This document shows positions 1-10,023 of a DNA stretch of 64,000 nt, piece by piece. The DNA comes from Candidatus Enterovibrio escicola. GTDB lineage: Bacteria; Pseudomonadota; Gammaproteobacteria; Enterobacterales; Vibrionaceae. The notes below the pieces were generated by a model. It was not told where the DNA came from, ran no database searches, and worked only from the letters and a program-made list of their open reading frames with translations. Each line of letters opens with the position of its first letter. Positions within the stretch are counted from its first letter, which is position 1. The translations under genes were made by a program, and so were the position numbers. The stretch covers positions 81,161 to 145,160 of the forward strand of contig NZ_NBYY01000028.1 in NCBI RefSeq assembly GCF_002464935.1. Direction: 5' to 3'.

Positions 1-738
1 GTGAAGTTACTCCGTATATTACAAGAACGCTCTTTTGAACGTGTAGGTGGAAATAAGACCATTCAAGCGAACGTGCGTGTTGTGGCGGCAACACATCGAA
101 ATCTTGACAGCATGATCCAAGAAGGAACGTTCCGTGAGGATTTATTCTATCGCTTGAATGTATTCCCGATTGAGATGCCAGCACTACGTGAGAGAATCGA
201 AGATATTCCGTCGCTTATTCAGGAACTTATGTCTCGCTTGGAAGCGGACGGTGGAAATCAAGTCTACCTAACACCGCGTACTATTATGTCCTTGATGGAA
301 CATGAATGGGCGGGTAATGTGCGTGAGTTAGCTAACCTAATTGAGCGTTTGGTGATTCTCTATCCAGCGCAAATGGTTGACGTGAATCGTTTACCTAAGA
401 AATATCGCTACAAGGATATCCCTGAATTTCAACCGGAAGTTATTTCTGCATTGGAAAATTGTGAAGAACTGGAACGTGACGCACTGAGTGCTGTTTTTAC
501 GATAAATGCTCTTGATGATAATGATCACCAGAGGTTTGGGAATAGATTCTCAGGGCTTCCACCTGAAGGGATCGATCTCAAAGCCATGCTTTCTGATCTG
601 GAAGTAGATATGATTCGTCAAGCATTAGAAGCTCAGATGGGTATCGTTGCGAGAGCGGCTGATATGCTTGGCATGCGACGAACGACTCTAGTTGAGAAAA
701 TGCGGAAATATGGGTTGAACAGAGCAGGTGTAGCCTGA
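1..738 (+). CDS. flrA: FlrA, sigma-54-dependent flagellar master regulator (C-terminal part)
   Basis: Cut by the window edge: 245 residues remain of a protein usually near 490. What is visible is the second half of the AAA+ ATPase domain (RILQERSFERVGG, then FREDLFYRLNVFPIEMP, then the WAGNVREL motif) and a Fis-type helix-turn-helix at about 205-240 (MGIVARAADMLGMRRTTL). In vibrios FlrA activates the class II flagellar genes together with sigma-54. Position directly before flrBC fixes the identity. The true start lies outside the window, so the GTG at base 1 is not a real start. Confidence 0.9.
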   Translation: MKLLRILQERSFERVGGNKTIQANVRVVAATHRNLDSMIQEGTFREDLFYRLNVFPIEMPALRERIEDIPSLIQELMSRLEADGGNQVYLTPRTIMSLMEHEWAGNVRELANLIERLVILYPAQMVDVNRLPKKYRYKDIPEFQPEVISALENCEELERDALSAVFTINALDDNDHQRFGNRFSGLPPEGIDLKAMLSDLEVDMIRQALEAQMGIVARAADMLGMRRTTLVEKMRKYGLNRAGVA

Positions 739-843
739 ATAGATATCATATTTCAGTATTATTGCACAGATAAAAGTCAAGAAATTGGCTGATCTCTTTT
801 GATGGATTAGATCATAATACTATGAAATTCATTTAGTTATAAT

Positions 844-859
844 TGGCATAGTATCTGCT
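844..859 (+). promoter_or_regulatory. sigma-54 promoter of flrBC
   Basis: TGGCATAGTATCTGCT: GG at 845-846 and GC at 857-858, separated by exactly 10 bases as sigma-54 requires. It lies 34 bases before flrB. In Vibrio cholerae flrBC is an FlrA/sigma-54 target, which agrees. Seen in sequence; activity is inferred. Confidence 0.8.
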
Positions 860-892
860 TAGTTGTATTAAGTATCAAAAGAATGGAGCTGA

Positions 893-1954
893 ATGTCTAG
901 GAAAATGGAAGTAAAAAACTCACTACTCGGAACTGTCGAACAACAGGTACTTCGATACAAACAAGTATTGGATGTGATGCCTGCAGGTGTCATTTTGCTC
1001 GATCTTTATGGTTGCGTTGCAGAAGCAAATCCAGAAGCACGTCGTTTGTTAAGTGAACCCCTCGATCAAATACGTTGGATTGACGTGATTAATCGTGCTT
1101 TTTCGCCACGTAAGGATGATGGTCATGAAGTGTCACTTCTCGATGGTAGGCGTGTAAAGCTTGCGATTTCAGCTTCAGATGCTGGACAACTGATTTTGAT
1201 CACGGACATGACCGAAACCCGTTTGCTCCAATCACGCTTCAGCGATCTTCAGCGACTATCCTCGCTAGGAAAAATGGTAGCATCGTTGGTGCATCAGGTC
1301 AGAACACCTCTTTCTAGTGCGTTGCTATATGCGGCTAACCTAGGTATGCCTAACATAAAGGAACTAACTAGGAAGAACTTCCAAGTAAAGCTCATCGATC
1401 GACTACATGATCTTGAAAAACAAATGAACGACATGCTGTTGTTTGCTAAGGGTAGTGATAACCGAGTGGTGAGTTTGTTTACACTGGAGCATTTACTCAG
1501 TGAGTTCAAACCTATGGTTGAAGCGCTTGTAAACAGCAAAGAGGTGGACTTACAAATTAACTACGTTGCTGAATCTCATTTCTTACTTGGGAATGTTAAT
1601 TCTTTGGCGAGTGCTGTATCAAACCTCGTGATTAATGCCATTCAAGTGGCGGGGACAGGTTGTGAAATAGTGCTTGATGCAAGAGCAATTAATAACCAAT
1701 TGCTGCTCTCGGTGTCTGATAACGGCCCCGGTATTCCACACGAATTACAAAGTAAAATACTTGAACCATTTTTTACTACGCGCCCACAAGGAACTGGCCT
1801 TGGTCTTGCTGTAGTCCAGATGATTTGTTACGCCCATAAAGGCCAATTGACGCTAAAATCTCAACCGAATCAAGGAGCCTGCTTTACGATCTGCCTTCCT
1901 TTAGCAGAAAATAGTGATACGGACCAAAATCCAGTATCAGGAGAAGCAATATGA
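893..1954 (+). CDS. flrB: FlrB sensor histidine kinase
   Basis: 353-residue cytoplasmic kinase of the flagellar cascade that phosphorylates FlrC. It has an N-terminal PAS-like segment (about 20-115), a HisKA motif with phospho-acceptor H134 (LVHQVRTPL), and a C-terminal HATPase domain with the N box (SNLVINAIQVA), DNGPGIP and GTGLGLAV motifs. No membrane segment is seen, as expected for FlrB. The ATG at 893 follows a GGAG ribosome site. It overlaps flrC by 4 bases (ATGA), so the two are probably translationally coupled. Intact. Confidence 0.93.
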   Translation: MSRKMEVKNSLLGTVEQQVLRYKQVLDVMPAGVILLDLYGCVAEANPEARRLLSEPLDQIRWIDVINRAFSPRKDDGHEVSLLDGRRVKLAISASDAGQLILITDMTETRLLQSRFSDLQRLSSLGKMVASLVHQVRTPLSSALLYAANLGMPNIKELTRKNFQVKLIDRLHDLEKQMNDMLLFAKGSDNRVVSLFTLEHLLSEFKPMVEALVNSKEVDLQINYVAESHFLLGNVNSLASAVSNLVINAIQVAGTGCEIVLDARAINNQLLLSVSDNGPGIPHELQSKILEPFFTTRPQGTGLGLAVVQMICYAHKGQLTLKSQPNQGACFTICLPLAENSDTDQNPVSGEAI

Positions 1955-3396
1955 ACAATAGCAAAATACTTATCGTTGAAGATGATGAAGGGCTACGTGA
2001 AGCTTTGGTCGACACTTTAACATTAGCAGGTTACCAGTGGATAGAGGTTAATAGTGCGGAGCAGGCCTTGTTGATATTGAAAAAAGAACCTGTTGATATT
2101 GTTGTGACAGATGTCCAAATGGCAGGGATGGATGGATTGATATTACTTCGTAACATCAAAATAAACTATCCTAAACTACCGGTGTTATTGATGACAGCGT
2201 ATGCCAACATTCAAGACGCTGTTGATGCGATTAAAGAAGGTGCTATCGACTATATGTCAAAACCGTTTGCACCAGAAGTATTGCTTAATATGATCAGTCG
2301 TTACGCACCAGTGAAAACTGATACCAATGATACGGTGGTAGCAGATCCAAAAAGCTTGGCATTAATTACCCTTGCTAACAAAGTATCAAGAACTGATGCT
2401 AATGTGATGATCTTAGGGCCGAGTGGCTCAGGAAAAGAAGTCATGGCACGACATATTCATCGTCAATCGCAGCGTGCTAATGGCTCATTTGTTGCAATTA
2501 ACTGTGCTGCTATTCCAGAAAATATGTTAGAAGCAACATTGTTTGGTTACGAAAAAGGTGCCTTTACAGGGGCTATTCAAGCTTGTCCTGGTAAGTTTGA
2601 ACAAGCCCAGGGTGGCACCATTCTACTGGACGAGATCAGTGAGATGGATATATCGTTACAAGCCAAGTTGTTGCGTGTTCTACAAGAACGGGAAGTTGAG
2701 CGACTTGGTAGCCGTAAGAGCATTAAGCTAGATTTACGTGTGTTAGCGACTAGTAATCGAGATCTGAAAAAATATGTAAAAGATGGTTTCTTTCGTGAAG
2801 ACCTCTACTACCGCCTGAATGTATTTCCAATCACCTGGCTGCCGCTTGTAGAAAGGAAAGGTGATATCATTCCATTGGCGAATCACTTGCTTCAACGCCA
2901 ATGTTGCAAGGTCGGGGAAGTTGTGCCAACACTTGACTCCCTAGCGACAGATAAACTGTTATCTTATCACTGGCCAGGTAACGTGCGCGAATTAGACAAT
3001 GTCATGCAACGTGCGTTAATTTTATGCCAGTATGGACAAATTAATACCTCTGATATCTTGCTTGAAGGGGTTGATTGGAACGATGCGGGGGATTTGCAAT
3101 TACTGATTACAAACAACCGAATCACGACTCCTCTGAACCAAAAACAAACTAAGAATTTTGACCAAATAAACACTCAGAACCCACAATATAGCTACACAGC
3201 AACCAAACCTGTTGGTTTCACGGCGGAAAGCCTAGAAGGTGAACTTCGAGAACAGGAATTTACTATTATTATTGATATGATCCGTACCTGTGAAGGTCGA
3301 AGGAAAGACGTGGCAGAACGTTTAGGTATTAGTCCTAGAACCTTACGCTATAAATTAGCAAAAATGCGTGATGCTGGTGTAAATATTCCTCAGTAG
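1951..3396 (+). CDS. flrC: FlrC sigma-54-dependent response regulator
   Basis: 481 residues in three domains: a receiver with acidic pocket E10-D11-D12 and phospho-acceptor D54; an AAA+ domain with Walker A (GPSGSGKE), the sigma-54 contact motif GAFTGA and WPGNVREL; and a C-terminal Fis-type helix-turn-helix (RKDVAERLGISPRTLRYKL). FlrC, phosphorylated by FlrB, turns on class III flagellar genes in vibrios. The linker of about 60 residues before the DNA-binding part is polar and poorly conserved. Reading frame intact. Confidence 0.94.
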   Translation: MNNSKILIVEDDEGLREALVDTLTLAGYQWIEVNSAEQALLILKKEPVDIVVTDVQMAGMDGLILLRNIKINYPKLPVLLMTAYANIQDAVDAIKEGAIDYMSKPFAPEVLLNMISRYAPVKTDTNDTVVADPKSLALITLANKVSRTDANVMILGPSGSGKEVMARHIHRQSQRANGSFVAINCAAIPENMLEATLFGYEKGAFTGAIQACPGKFEQAQGGTILLDEISEMDISLQAKLLRVLQEREVERLGSRKSIKLDLRVLATSNRDLKKYVKDGFFREDLYYRLNVFPITWLPLVERKGDIIPLANHLLQRQCCKVGEVVPTLDSLATDKLLSYHWPGNVRELDNVMQRALILCQYGQINTSDILLEGVDWNDAGDLQLLITNNRITTPLNQKQTKNFDQINTQNPQYSYTATKPVGFTAESLEGELREQEFTIIIDMIRTCEGRRKDVAERLGISPRTLRYKLAKMRDAGVNIPQ

Positions 3397-3433
3397 AGAG
3401 ATGCTTACTAGAGAGTAATTGTGCTATACTTTC

Positions 3434-3449
3434 TGGCCTGATAATTGCA
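3434..3449 (+). promoter_or_regulatory. sigma-54 promoter of the fliE operon
   Basis: TGGCCTGATAATTGCA: GG 3435-3436 and GC 3447-3448 with a 10-base gap. It sits 71 bases before fliE, where vibrios have an FlrC-dependent promoter. Confidence 0.8.
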
Positions 3450-3519
3450 TTCTTTTTCAAAGAAAACTAAACGTTTTATTTGGTGTTCGTTGCCAAGGGT
3501 TTGATAGCGAGGATGACTG

Positions 3520-3831
3520 ATGAAAATTAATCCTATGCAGGATGAAATGCAGAATATCGCATTAGAAATGCGAAGCTTAGGTCGCACAGAAACTAGTCAG
3601 GAAGTAAACCAAGACTTTGGTACATTATTGTCTTCAGCAATACAAAAGGTCAATGGATTACAAAAAACATCTAGCGATCTGGCAGTACGTTTCGATCGAG
3701 GTGATCGAAGTCTCAGTCTGTCAGATGTGATGATTGCTAGCAACAAATCTAGTGTTGCGTTTGAAGCTACGGTGCAAACCCGCAATAAGTTGGTTGAAGC
3801 ATACAAAGAACTCATGAATATGCCTGTTTAA
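3520..3831 (+). CDS. fliE: FliE, basal-body MS ring-rod junction protein
   Basis: 103 residues, the usual FliE size. FliE links the FliF ring to the proximal rod and is the first substrate exported by the flagellar secretion system. The C-terminal half carries the family signature (LSLSDVMIASNKSSVAFEA followed by VRNKLVEAYKE-like residues). No signal peptide, as expected for a type III substrate. First gene of fliEFGHIJ; 16 bases separate it from fliF. Confidence 0.93.
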   Translation: MKINPMQDEMQNIALEMRSLGRTETSQEVNQDFGTLLSSAIQKVNGLQKTSSDLAVRFDRGDRSLSLSDVMIASNKSSVAFEATVQTRNKLVEAYKELMNMPV

Positions 3832-3847
3832 TGTAGAGAAGTGAACA

Positions 3848-5593
3848 GTGGCAGAAGAAGGTGAAAACACTCAATTGGCTCTTGCAGATAGTGTAGGGTC
3901 GCTACCAACAGCATCGAAGAACCCTGATATGATGGAGGAGGGTTTCACACTTGCCTCTGGGCAACTGGGCAGTGTAGATGTTATTCGTCAACTTATCCTT
4001 GTTGCTGCTGTTGCTATTTGCATTTCCCTTATCGTGATTCTGTTTATTTGGGTACAAGAGCCAGATATGCGTCCATTAGGCACGTATGATACAGAAGAAC
4101 TTATCCCTATACTAGATTATTTTGACCAGAAAAAAACCGAATATCAGCTTGATGGAAACACCATTCGTGTCCTCACTAAAGAGTACTCAACAATCAAGCT
4201 TAACTTGAGCCGTGTAGGTTTAAATTCTATACAGGAAGCAGGTGATGACATTTTGCTTAATGACATGGGTTTTGGTGTTTCTCAGCAACTTGAGCGTGAA
4301 CGTTTGAAATTGAGTCGAGAGCGTCAACTTGCTGCCGCAATTGCAAAAATTCGCTCGGTGATTAAAGTGCGTGTCTTATTGGTAATGCCAAAGCAAAGTG
4401 TTTTTGTACGTCATCATCAAGATGCGACAGCAACTGTATTTTTAACAGTGCGTGGTACAACTATGTTGGGACAAGAAGAAGTCGATTCCATTGTCGATAT
4501 GGTGGCATCTGCGGTACCTAATCTTAAACCATCCCGTGTTACTGTTACTGACCAGCATGGCCGTTTACTTAGCTCAGGTAGCCGAGACCCAATGGCTTCA
4601 CAACACCGTAAAGAATATGAACTAGAGCGTCAGCAGGAGCAAGTACTAAGAGAAAAAATTGATTCAATCTTAATCCCAATTCTTGGTTTGGGCAATTATA
4701 CCTCGCAAGTGGATGTAACCATGGACTTCAGTGTCTTTGAAGAAACTCGCAAGCATTTTGATCCAGCCACGCCTTCCACTCGTAGTGAACACACACGTGA
4801 AAACTATAACAGCAGTGATTTGGTCGCGGGGATACCTGGAGCATTGAGTAATCAGCCTCCCGTTGACTCTGCGATTCCTGAAGATATTCAAGATTTAAAA
4901 AAGCGTGGATCGGGGGACAAAGGTTCTGTCAGCCGTGAGGCGACGCGTAACTTTGAGTTGGACACCACAATCAACCACCGCCGTGCCCAAACAGGGATGA
5001 TCTCACGCCAAACGGTGTCCGTTGCTGTTGATTATATTGAGAAAGCTAATTCAGAATCTGGAGACATTATTAGGATACCAGTCGGTGATGCTCAGCTTGA
5101 GAAGATACGTCGACTTTTGATTGGTGGTGTTGGCTATTCTAAATCACGTGGTGATATAATCGAATTGGTTTCGGTACCATTTGCTGTGCCAGAGTTTGAG
5201 AAACTAGGTGACGTACCTATTTGGGAACATCCTAACTTCAATGATTGGGTTCGTTGGTTAGCTGCATCATTATTTTTTGTTGTAGTAATATTTGTATTGA
5301 TCCGTCCTGCATTGTCAAAACTGCTTAATCCGTACAAAGATGACGATAGTATGCTTGGACCAAACGGTGAAATGCTGGGTTCGGATGGTTTGCCATTGAT
5401 CCCTGATGATGATATTGGTTTGATTGGATCGGATTTGGATGGATCTAGCAGTTTCTCGATGAGTTCATCAAACCTCAATCTACCGGATCTTCATAAAGAT
5501 GAAGATTTGTTGAAAGCTGTGCGTGCATTGGTTGCTAATGAGCCTGATCTTGCAGCTCAGGTTGTGAAAAGTTGGGTGAATAATGATGCCTAG
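3848..5593 (+). CDS. fliF: FliF, flagellar MS-ring protein
   Basis: 581 residues. FliF forms the inner-membrane MS ring on which the motor and export gate assemble. Two transmembrane segments are visible (about 44-66 and 477-498) enclosing the periplasmic ring-building domains, with the conserved REAQLAAAI-like stretch (RERQLAAAIAKIRSVIKVRV) near 160. The C-terminal tail (VRALVANEPDLAAQVVKSWV) is the FliG-binding segment. It starts with GTG. It overlaps fliG by 11 bases. Confidence 0.94.
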   Translation: MAEEGENTQLALADSVGSLPTASKNPDMMEEGFTLASGQLGSVDVIRQLILVAAVAICISLIVILFIWVQEPDMRPLGTYDTEELIPILDYFDQKKTEYQLDGNTIRVLTKEYSTIKLNLSRVGLNSIQEAGDDILLNDMGFGVSQQLERERLKLSRERQLAAAIAKIRSVIKVRVLLVMPKQSVFVRHHQDATATVFLTVRGTTMLGQEEVDSIVDMVASAVPNLKPSRVTVTDQHGRLLSSGSRDPMASQHRKEYELERQQEQVLREKIDSILIPILGLGNYTSQVDVTMDFSVFEETRKHFDPATPSTRSEHTRENYNSSDLVAGIPGALSNQPPVDSAIPEDIQDLKKRGSGDKGSVSREATRNFELDTTINHRRAQTGMISRQTVSVAVDYIEKANSESGDIIRIPVGDAQLEKIRRLLIGGVGYSKSRGDIIELVSVPFAVPEFEKLGDVPIWEHPNFNDWVRWLAASLFFVVVIFVLIRPALSKLLNPYKDDDSMLGPNGEMLGSDGLPLIPDDDIGLIGSDLDGSSSFSMSSSNLNLPDLHKDEDLLKAVRALVANEPDLAAQVVKSWVNNDA

Positions 5594-6626
5594 AGAAGAT
5601 CAAAATGGGTCAGGTGACGATTTCGACGTTTCACAACTATCTGGACTCGAGAAAGCCGCAATATTACTCCTTAGTCTGACAGAGCAAGATGCAGCAAGCA
5701 TCATTCGCCACTTAGAGCCGAAACAGGTTCAGAAAGTAGGTAGTAAGATGACCATGATGAAAGAGCTCAACCAAGAACAACTCAGTGCGGTGCACGGGGC
5801 ATTTTTGGAAGATATACAAAAATTCACTACCATTGGTATGGGTAGTGAAGATTTTGTGCGTAATGCACTGGTGGCAGCGTTGGGTGAAGATAAAGCAAAT
5901 AACTTAGTTGACCAAATTTTGCTTGGTAGTGGATCCAAAGGTTTAGATTCACTTAAATGGATGGATCCTCGTCAGGTCGCCTCGATCATTATCAATGAAC
6001 ATCCTCAAATTCAGACCATTGTTTTATCTTATTTAGAACCAGAGCAGTCTGCAGAAATCCTAACCCAATTTGCAGAGCGTGATGCTCTCGACTTAGTGAT
6101 GCGTATTGCCAATCTTGAGGAAGTGCAACCTGCAGCATTGCATGAGCTTAATGAGATCATGGAGAAACAATTTGCGGGTCAATCGGGTGCTCAAGCGGCA
6201 AAAATTGGTGGTTTGAAAGCCGCTGCCGATATCATGAACTACATGGATAATGCACTCGAGTCCACTTTGATGGAGAAAATTGAACAAAATGACGAAGAAA
6301 TGGCATCGCAAATTCAAGATCTTATGTTTGTTTTTGGTAATTTATCTGAAGTGGATGACCGTGGTATTCAAACTATTCTTAAAGACGTTCCTCAAGAAGT
6401 ATTGCAAAAAGCGCTTAAGGGAGCAGACGAGGGATTACGAGACAAGATCCTCCGCAACATGTCGAAGCGAGCAGCAGAAATGTTGCAGGATGATCTGGAA
6501 GCCATGGGGCCTATTCGCGTTGCTGATGTGGAAGCAGCACAAAAGGAGATTCTTTCTGTTGCCCGTCGATTGTCCGATGCTGGTGAAATTATGCTAAGCA
6601 GTGGTGGTGCAGATGAGTTTCTTTAA
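5583..6626 (+). CDS. fliG: FliG, rotor/switch protein
   Basis: 347 residues. FliG sits on FliF and converts stator force into rotation. Armadillo-like N and middle domains are recognisable (GLEKAAILLLSL near 20; WMDPRQVASIIINEHPQ near 128), and the C-terminal domain keeps the charged torque helix (VLQKALKGADEGLRDKILRN). The start ATG lies inside the end of fliF. Downstream, the usual tight junction to fliH is broken by a 326-base insert. Confidence 0.94.
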   Translation: MMPREDQNGSGDDFDVSQLSGLEKAAILLLSLTEQDAASIIRHLEPKQVQKVGSKMTMMKELNQEQLSAVHGAFLEDIQKFTTIGMGSEDFVRNALVAALGEDKANNLVDQILLGSGSKGLDSLKWMDPRQVASIIINEHPQIQTIVLSYLEPEQSAEILTQFAERDALDLVMRIANLEEVQPAALHELNEIMEKQFAGQSGAQAAKIGGLKAAADIMNYMDNALESTLMEKIEQNDEEMASQIQDLMFVFGNLSEVDDRGIQTILKDVPQEVLQKALKGADEGLRDKILRNMSKRAAEMLQDDLEAMGPIRVADVEAAQKEILSVARRLSDAGEIMLSSGGADEFL

Positions 6627-6630
6627 TCAT

Positions 6631-6916
6631 GTATACCAAAATAACTTGAAAATGCAGGTTTTATAGGTTATCTGTGCGTTCAGTTCGAGGTAAAACTTAA
6701 AAAACCTAATAGGAAGAATTAGGAGGAATCAGTCTATTTCACAGGGATTTAATGACGAAATCTGCATACTACTCCTTTCCCGTAGGGCGTGTGTACCGTA
6801 GCCATGCTAGGTGTTATCCCTTTTTGATGTAGCGAATTACACTTACAAATGGATGCCTTGATTATCATATCAGGAGAGTCAACTGAAACCTACATATTCA
6901 AGTTAGTTGGGTATAG
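6631..6916. repeat. MITE-like element with 29-bp terminal inverted repeats, between fliG and fliH
   Basis: This stretch codes for nothing I recognise. Its ends are inverted repeats: the left copy begins at 6632 (TATACCAAAATAACTTGAAA), the right copy ends at 6915, and 25 of 29 positions match. In vibrios fliG and fliH normally adjoin, so this looks like a small non-autonomous insertion. The TATACC...AACTTGAA end resembles dispersed intergenic repeats I recall from vibrio genomes; that link is from memory. No clear target duplication is seen. Confidence 0.6.
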
Positions 6917-6952
6917 TAAATTCATTATTACATCAAAACAAAAGGTAGTGAT

Positions 6953-8008
6953 ATGAGTATAGATCGTCGTCGTGGGTATATTCGTGCTACCGAGCATTCT
7001 GACGATGTTCTTAAACGTTGGACGCTACCTAGCTATGTCTCAAATAGTATGCAGCCAAAAGAAACGGCATTGAACTACGATCCTAGTTGGGAATCGCCTG
7101 AACTGGAAGATCAGGTATCTGAACTCGATCTTTCTTTGCTGACAGCCGATGCGCTAGAACAGATTCGGCATTTGGCTTATGAAGAAGGAATGGAAGAAGG
7201 TCGTGTATCAGGACTTAAAAAAGGACGAAAAGCTGGTTTTAAAAAAGGTAAATCTGAAGGCTTTGAAGAAGGTAAAAATGAAGGTTTCCAACATGGCCTC
7301 ACTGATGGTAAGAAACTGATTGAAACCCGCTGCCAACATCTTGACGTTATCGTGGATAAGTTAGTATTCCCATTAATGCAAGTTGATCATCAGGTACAAC
7401 AAAAGATGTTAAACATAGTGATTCAGTTAGCCAAAGCTGTAATTCAAACCGAAGTCAAGACTAACTCTGAAGTTATTTTAACAACGTTACGAGAAGCGGT
7501 GTTGGCTCTGCCAATGGCAGAGCGTCAAATTTCTGTTTACCTTCATCCCAAAGATTTAGAAGTAGTTACCGAGGTTCACAGCGTTAAATCGTTGCAAGAC
7601 CGCCAATGGAAATTGGTTGCTGCACCTTCTTTAAATCGCGGTGATATCCAAGTGACATGTGGCGATTCCATGGTGGATTACTGCATGGAAGATCGCCTTA
7701 AACCGCTTTTGAATCGTTTTTTAGGTCTGAATACTTCGTGTGAACCTGAAGCGCCAAAAAATAAGTTGTACTCAAATGTATTGCGCATGGAAGATATTTC
7801 TTCAATGCCTGATAGTGAAAAACTTGGACCAGATCTTTCACAAATCGACCATACAAATTCCTCAAAAGATGAAACGGATGAACTTGTTCAAGTGACTCCT
7901 GTGATGGAACACACTGATCTACCTGTAAATAATAGTTCCACAGTGGAGAATATTGATGATGACGATCCTATCGATGAGGTAAAAGTCCATGAAGGACAAC
8001 CTGTCTGA
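6953..8008 (+). CDS. fliH: FliH, negative regulator of the export ATPase
   Basis: 351 residues, longer than enteric FliH because of an acidic C-terminal tail (about 265-351). FliH binds FliI and brings it to the export gate. A glycine-repeat helix is obvious at about 75-115 (G-x3-G repeats such as [20 protein letters not shown]), followed by the conserved [13 protein letters not shown] region. It overlaps fliI by 20 bases. It stands just downstream of the inserted repeat, so its expression may depend on read-through from fliE. Confidence 0.92.
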   Translation: MSIDRRRGYIRATEHSDDVLKRWTLPSYVSNSMQPKETALNYDPSWESPELEDQVSELDLSLLTADALEQIRHLAYEEGMEEGRVSGLKKGRKAGFKKGKSEGFEEGKNEGFQHGLTDGKKLIETRCQHLDVIVDKLVFPLMQVDHQVQQKMLNIVIQLAKAVIQTEVKTNSEVILTTLREAVLALPMAERQISVYLHPKDLEVVTEVHSVKSLQDRQWKLVAAPSLNRGDIQVTCGDSMVDYCMEDRLKPLLNRFLGLNTSCEPEAPKNKLYSNVLRMEDISSMPDSEKLGPDLSQIDHTNSSKDETDELVQVTPVMEHTDLPVNNSSTVENIDDDDPIDEVKVHEGQPV

Positions 8009-9311
8009 ATGCTTCGATTCCCTTAAGTTCGATAATATCGTAATACCTCCAGTCGCATCTGGAAAGCTGGTGCGTGTTGTGGGTTTGACACTTGAAGCTA
8101 TTGGCTGTCGAGCGGCAGTTGGTAGTTTATGCTGTGTTGAAACCATAAAAGGTAACATCAAAGCAGAAGTGGTTGGTTTTTCAGGGGAAACTTTGTATTT
8201 AATGCCGAGTGAACATATTTTCGGAGTGTTACCGAATGCGCGCGTGACGCCAATATCCGGAGAGCAAGGTATTCCGGTTGGATTTGAATTGCTTGGTAGA
8301 GTGATTGATGGTACCGGTAAACCTCTGGATGGTTTGGGCGACATTCATACGGATAAAATGGCGCCTTTTATACCTGCAATAATTAACCCATTGTCAAGAA
8401 AACCTATTAACACTCCACTTGATGTTGGTATTAAAGCCATTAATGGATTGCTTACCGTCGGAAAAGGACAGCGTATTGGTTTATTTGCAGGCTCAGGTGT
8501 TGGCAAATCCGTTACTCTGGGTATGATGACTAGAGGCACAACAGCGCAAGTGGTTGTGGTAGGACTGATTGGTGAACGTGGACGTGAAGTAAAAGAATTT
8601 ATAGATGAAATACTAGAGGAGGAAGATCGCGCTCGTTCGGTTATCATCGCTGCTCCAGCTGATTCATCTCCATTGATGCGACTAAAAGGTTGTCAAACGG
8701 CTCTGACTATTGCTGAATATTTTCGTGACCAAGGACTAGACGTGCTGCTGCTCATGGATTCATTGACCCGATTCGCTCAAGCGCAACGTGAAATTGCCTT
8801 GTCAGTGGGTGAACCACCTGCCACCAAAGGATATCCTCCATCAGTATTTGCCAAATTACCTGCACTGGTCGAACGTGCAGGTAATGGGAGTAATGATCAG
8901 GGCTCAATTACTGCGTTCTTTACCGTGTTAACAGAAGGTGATGATTTGCAAGACCCAATTGCGGATGCTGCACGTGCAATTCTTGACGGTCACATTGTCT
9001 TGTCGCGAGAAATGGCAAATGCAGGTCATTATCCTGCTATTGATGTAGAACGTTCTGTCAGCCGTGTCATGTCAAATATCGTTAACGACGAACATTTGTT
9101 GATGGCACGCACAGTGCGGAAAGCGCTGTCCGTCTGTAGGAAAAATCAAGATTTTGTGTCTATTGGTGCCTATAAACTAGGTACAGATAAAGCTATTGAT
9201 CAGGCTTTCACTTTGAAGCCTCACCTCGATGATTACCTACAACAGGGTATGAAAGATGTAGTGTCATATGACATGTGTGTAAATATGCTGCGTTCGACGT
9301 TGAAGATATAG
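7989..9311 (+). CDS. fliI: FliI, flagellar type III export ATPase
   Basis: 440 residues, full length. A homologue of the F1-ATPase beta subunit that powers unfolding and export of flagellar substrates. Walker A ([12 protein letters not shown]) is at about 164-175, [15 protein letters not shown] follows, Walker B is [11 protein letters not shown], and the arginine-finger region SVSRVM is present. Starts inside the end of fliH; fliJ follows after 7 bases. Confidence 0.95.
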   Translation: MKDNLSECFDSLKFDNIVIPPVASGKLVRVVGLTLEAIGCRAAVGSLCCVETIKGNIKAEVVGFSGETLYLMPSEHIFGVLPNARVTPISGEQGIPVGFELLGRVIDGTGKPLDGLGDIHTDKMAPFIPAIINPLSRKPINTPLDVGIKAINGLLTVGKGQRIGLFAGSGVGKSVTLGMMTRGTTAQVVVVGLIGERGREVKEFIDEILEEEDRARSVIIAAPADSSPLMRLKGCQTALTIAEYFRDQGLDVLLLMDSLTRFAQAQREIALSVGEPPATKGYPPSVFAKLPALVERAGNGSNDQGSITAFFTVLTEGDDLQDPIADAARAILDGHIVLSREMANAGHYPAIDVERSVSRVMSNIVNDEHLLMARTVRKALSVCRKNQDFVSIGAYKLGTDKAIDQAFTLKPHLDDYLQQGMKDVVSYDMCVNMLRSTLKI

Positions 9312-9318
9312 GTGAAAC

Positions 9319-9768
9319 ATGTCTGAAAATACGATGTTACTGTTGCTTAAACAAGATAAAAATCTGGAATATCAAGCGTATCTGGCGTTGGTATCGGCGC
9401 AGCAAGAGTTGCAAAGTTATTATAAGCAACTGGAAGAAATCGAACGATATAGATTGGATTATTTTAGTCAAATGTTAGAGCGAGGAAAAATAGGTCTGAG
9501 CTCTAGCAGCTTTGGTCACCTCAATCGATTTATTATCCAACTGGATAAAACACTAGCAAAACAACATCAAGGGGCAATTTACTTTGAAGACAATGTAGAA
9601 CGTTGCAGAGAGCACTGGCAACATTGTTTGAAAAAGACACGTTCGTTAGAATGGTTGATAGAAAAATGCCAGAAAGAAGCAAAAATACGAGCTGAACGAC
9701 TTGAACAAAAACAACTGGACGAATTTTCTATGTTAATATTTATTCGGAAACAACACAAATCTTACTAA
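9319..9768 (+). CDS. fliJ: FliJ, flagellar export chaperone/stalk
   Basis: 149 residues, nearly all predicted helix with heptad-like charged repeats, matching the coiled-coil FliJ that fits in the FliI hexamer. Sequence conservation in this family is low, so the call rests on size, coiled coil and position (last gene of fliEFGHIJ). A sigma-54 site for the next operon begins 3 bases after its stop. Confidence 0.87.
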   Translation: MSENTMLLLLKQDKNLEYQAYLALVSAQQELQSYYKQLEEIERYRLDYFSQMLERGKIGLSSSSFGHLNRFIIQLDKTLAKQHQGAIYFEDNVERCREHWQHCLKKTRSLEWLIEKCQKEAKIRAERLEQKQLDEFSMLIFIRKQHKSY

Positions 9769-9770
9769 GA

Positions 9771-9786
9771 TGGCTTAATAATTGCT
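9771..9786 (+). promoter_or_regulatory. sigma-54 promoter upstream of fliK
   Basis: TGGCTTAATAATTGCT: GG 9772-9773, GC 9784-9785, gap of 10. It lies 238 bases before fliK, in an otherwise non-coding 255-base gap, and would start the fliKLMN unit. Confidence 0.65.
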
Positions 9787-10023
9787 TAAAGCTTTGTTAT
9801 GTGAGCAATAAGTGGTAGGGCACGTAAGTATGGTGGATAACAGGGAAACGTTGGTATCCACCATTACAGATACCATGCTTTCTAACAGTGCTTATCAACA
9901 TGGAAAAGTAAGAATTTTTACACGAAAATTTACTTATTGAATATATGACCTAAAACTTGTAAAAATTGCCCAGCGAGTAGTTACGATGACTGATCAAGAC
10001 AAAGCATCTGAAGTAGAATCACC

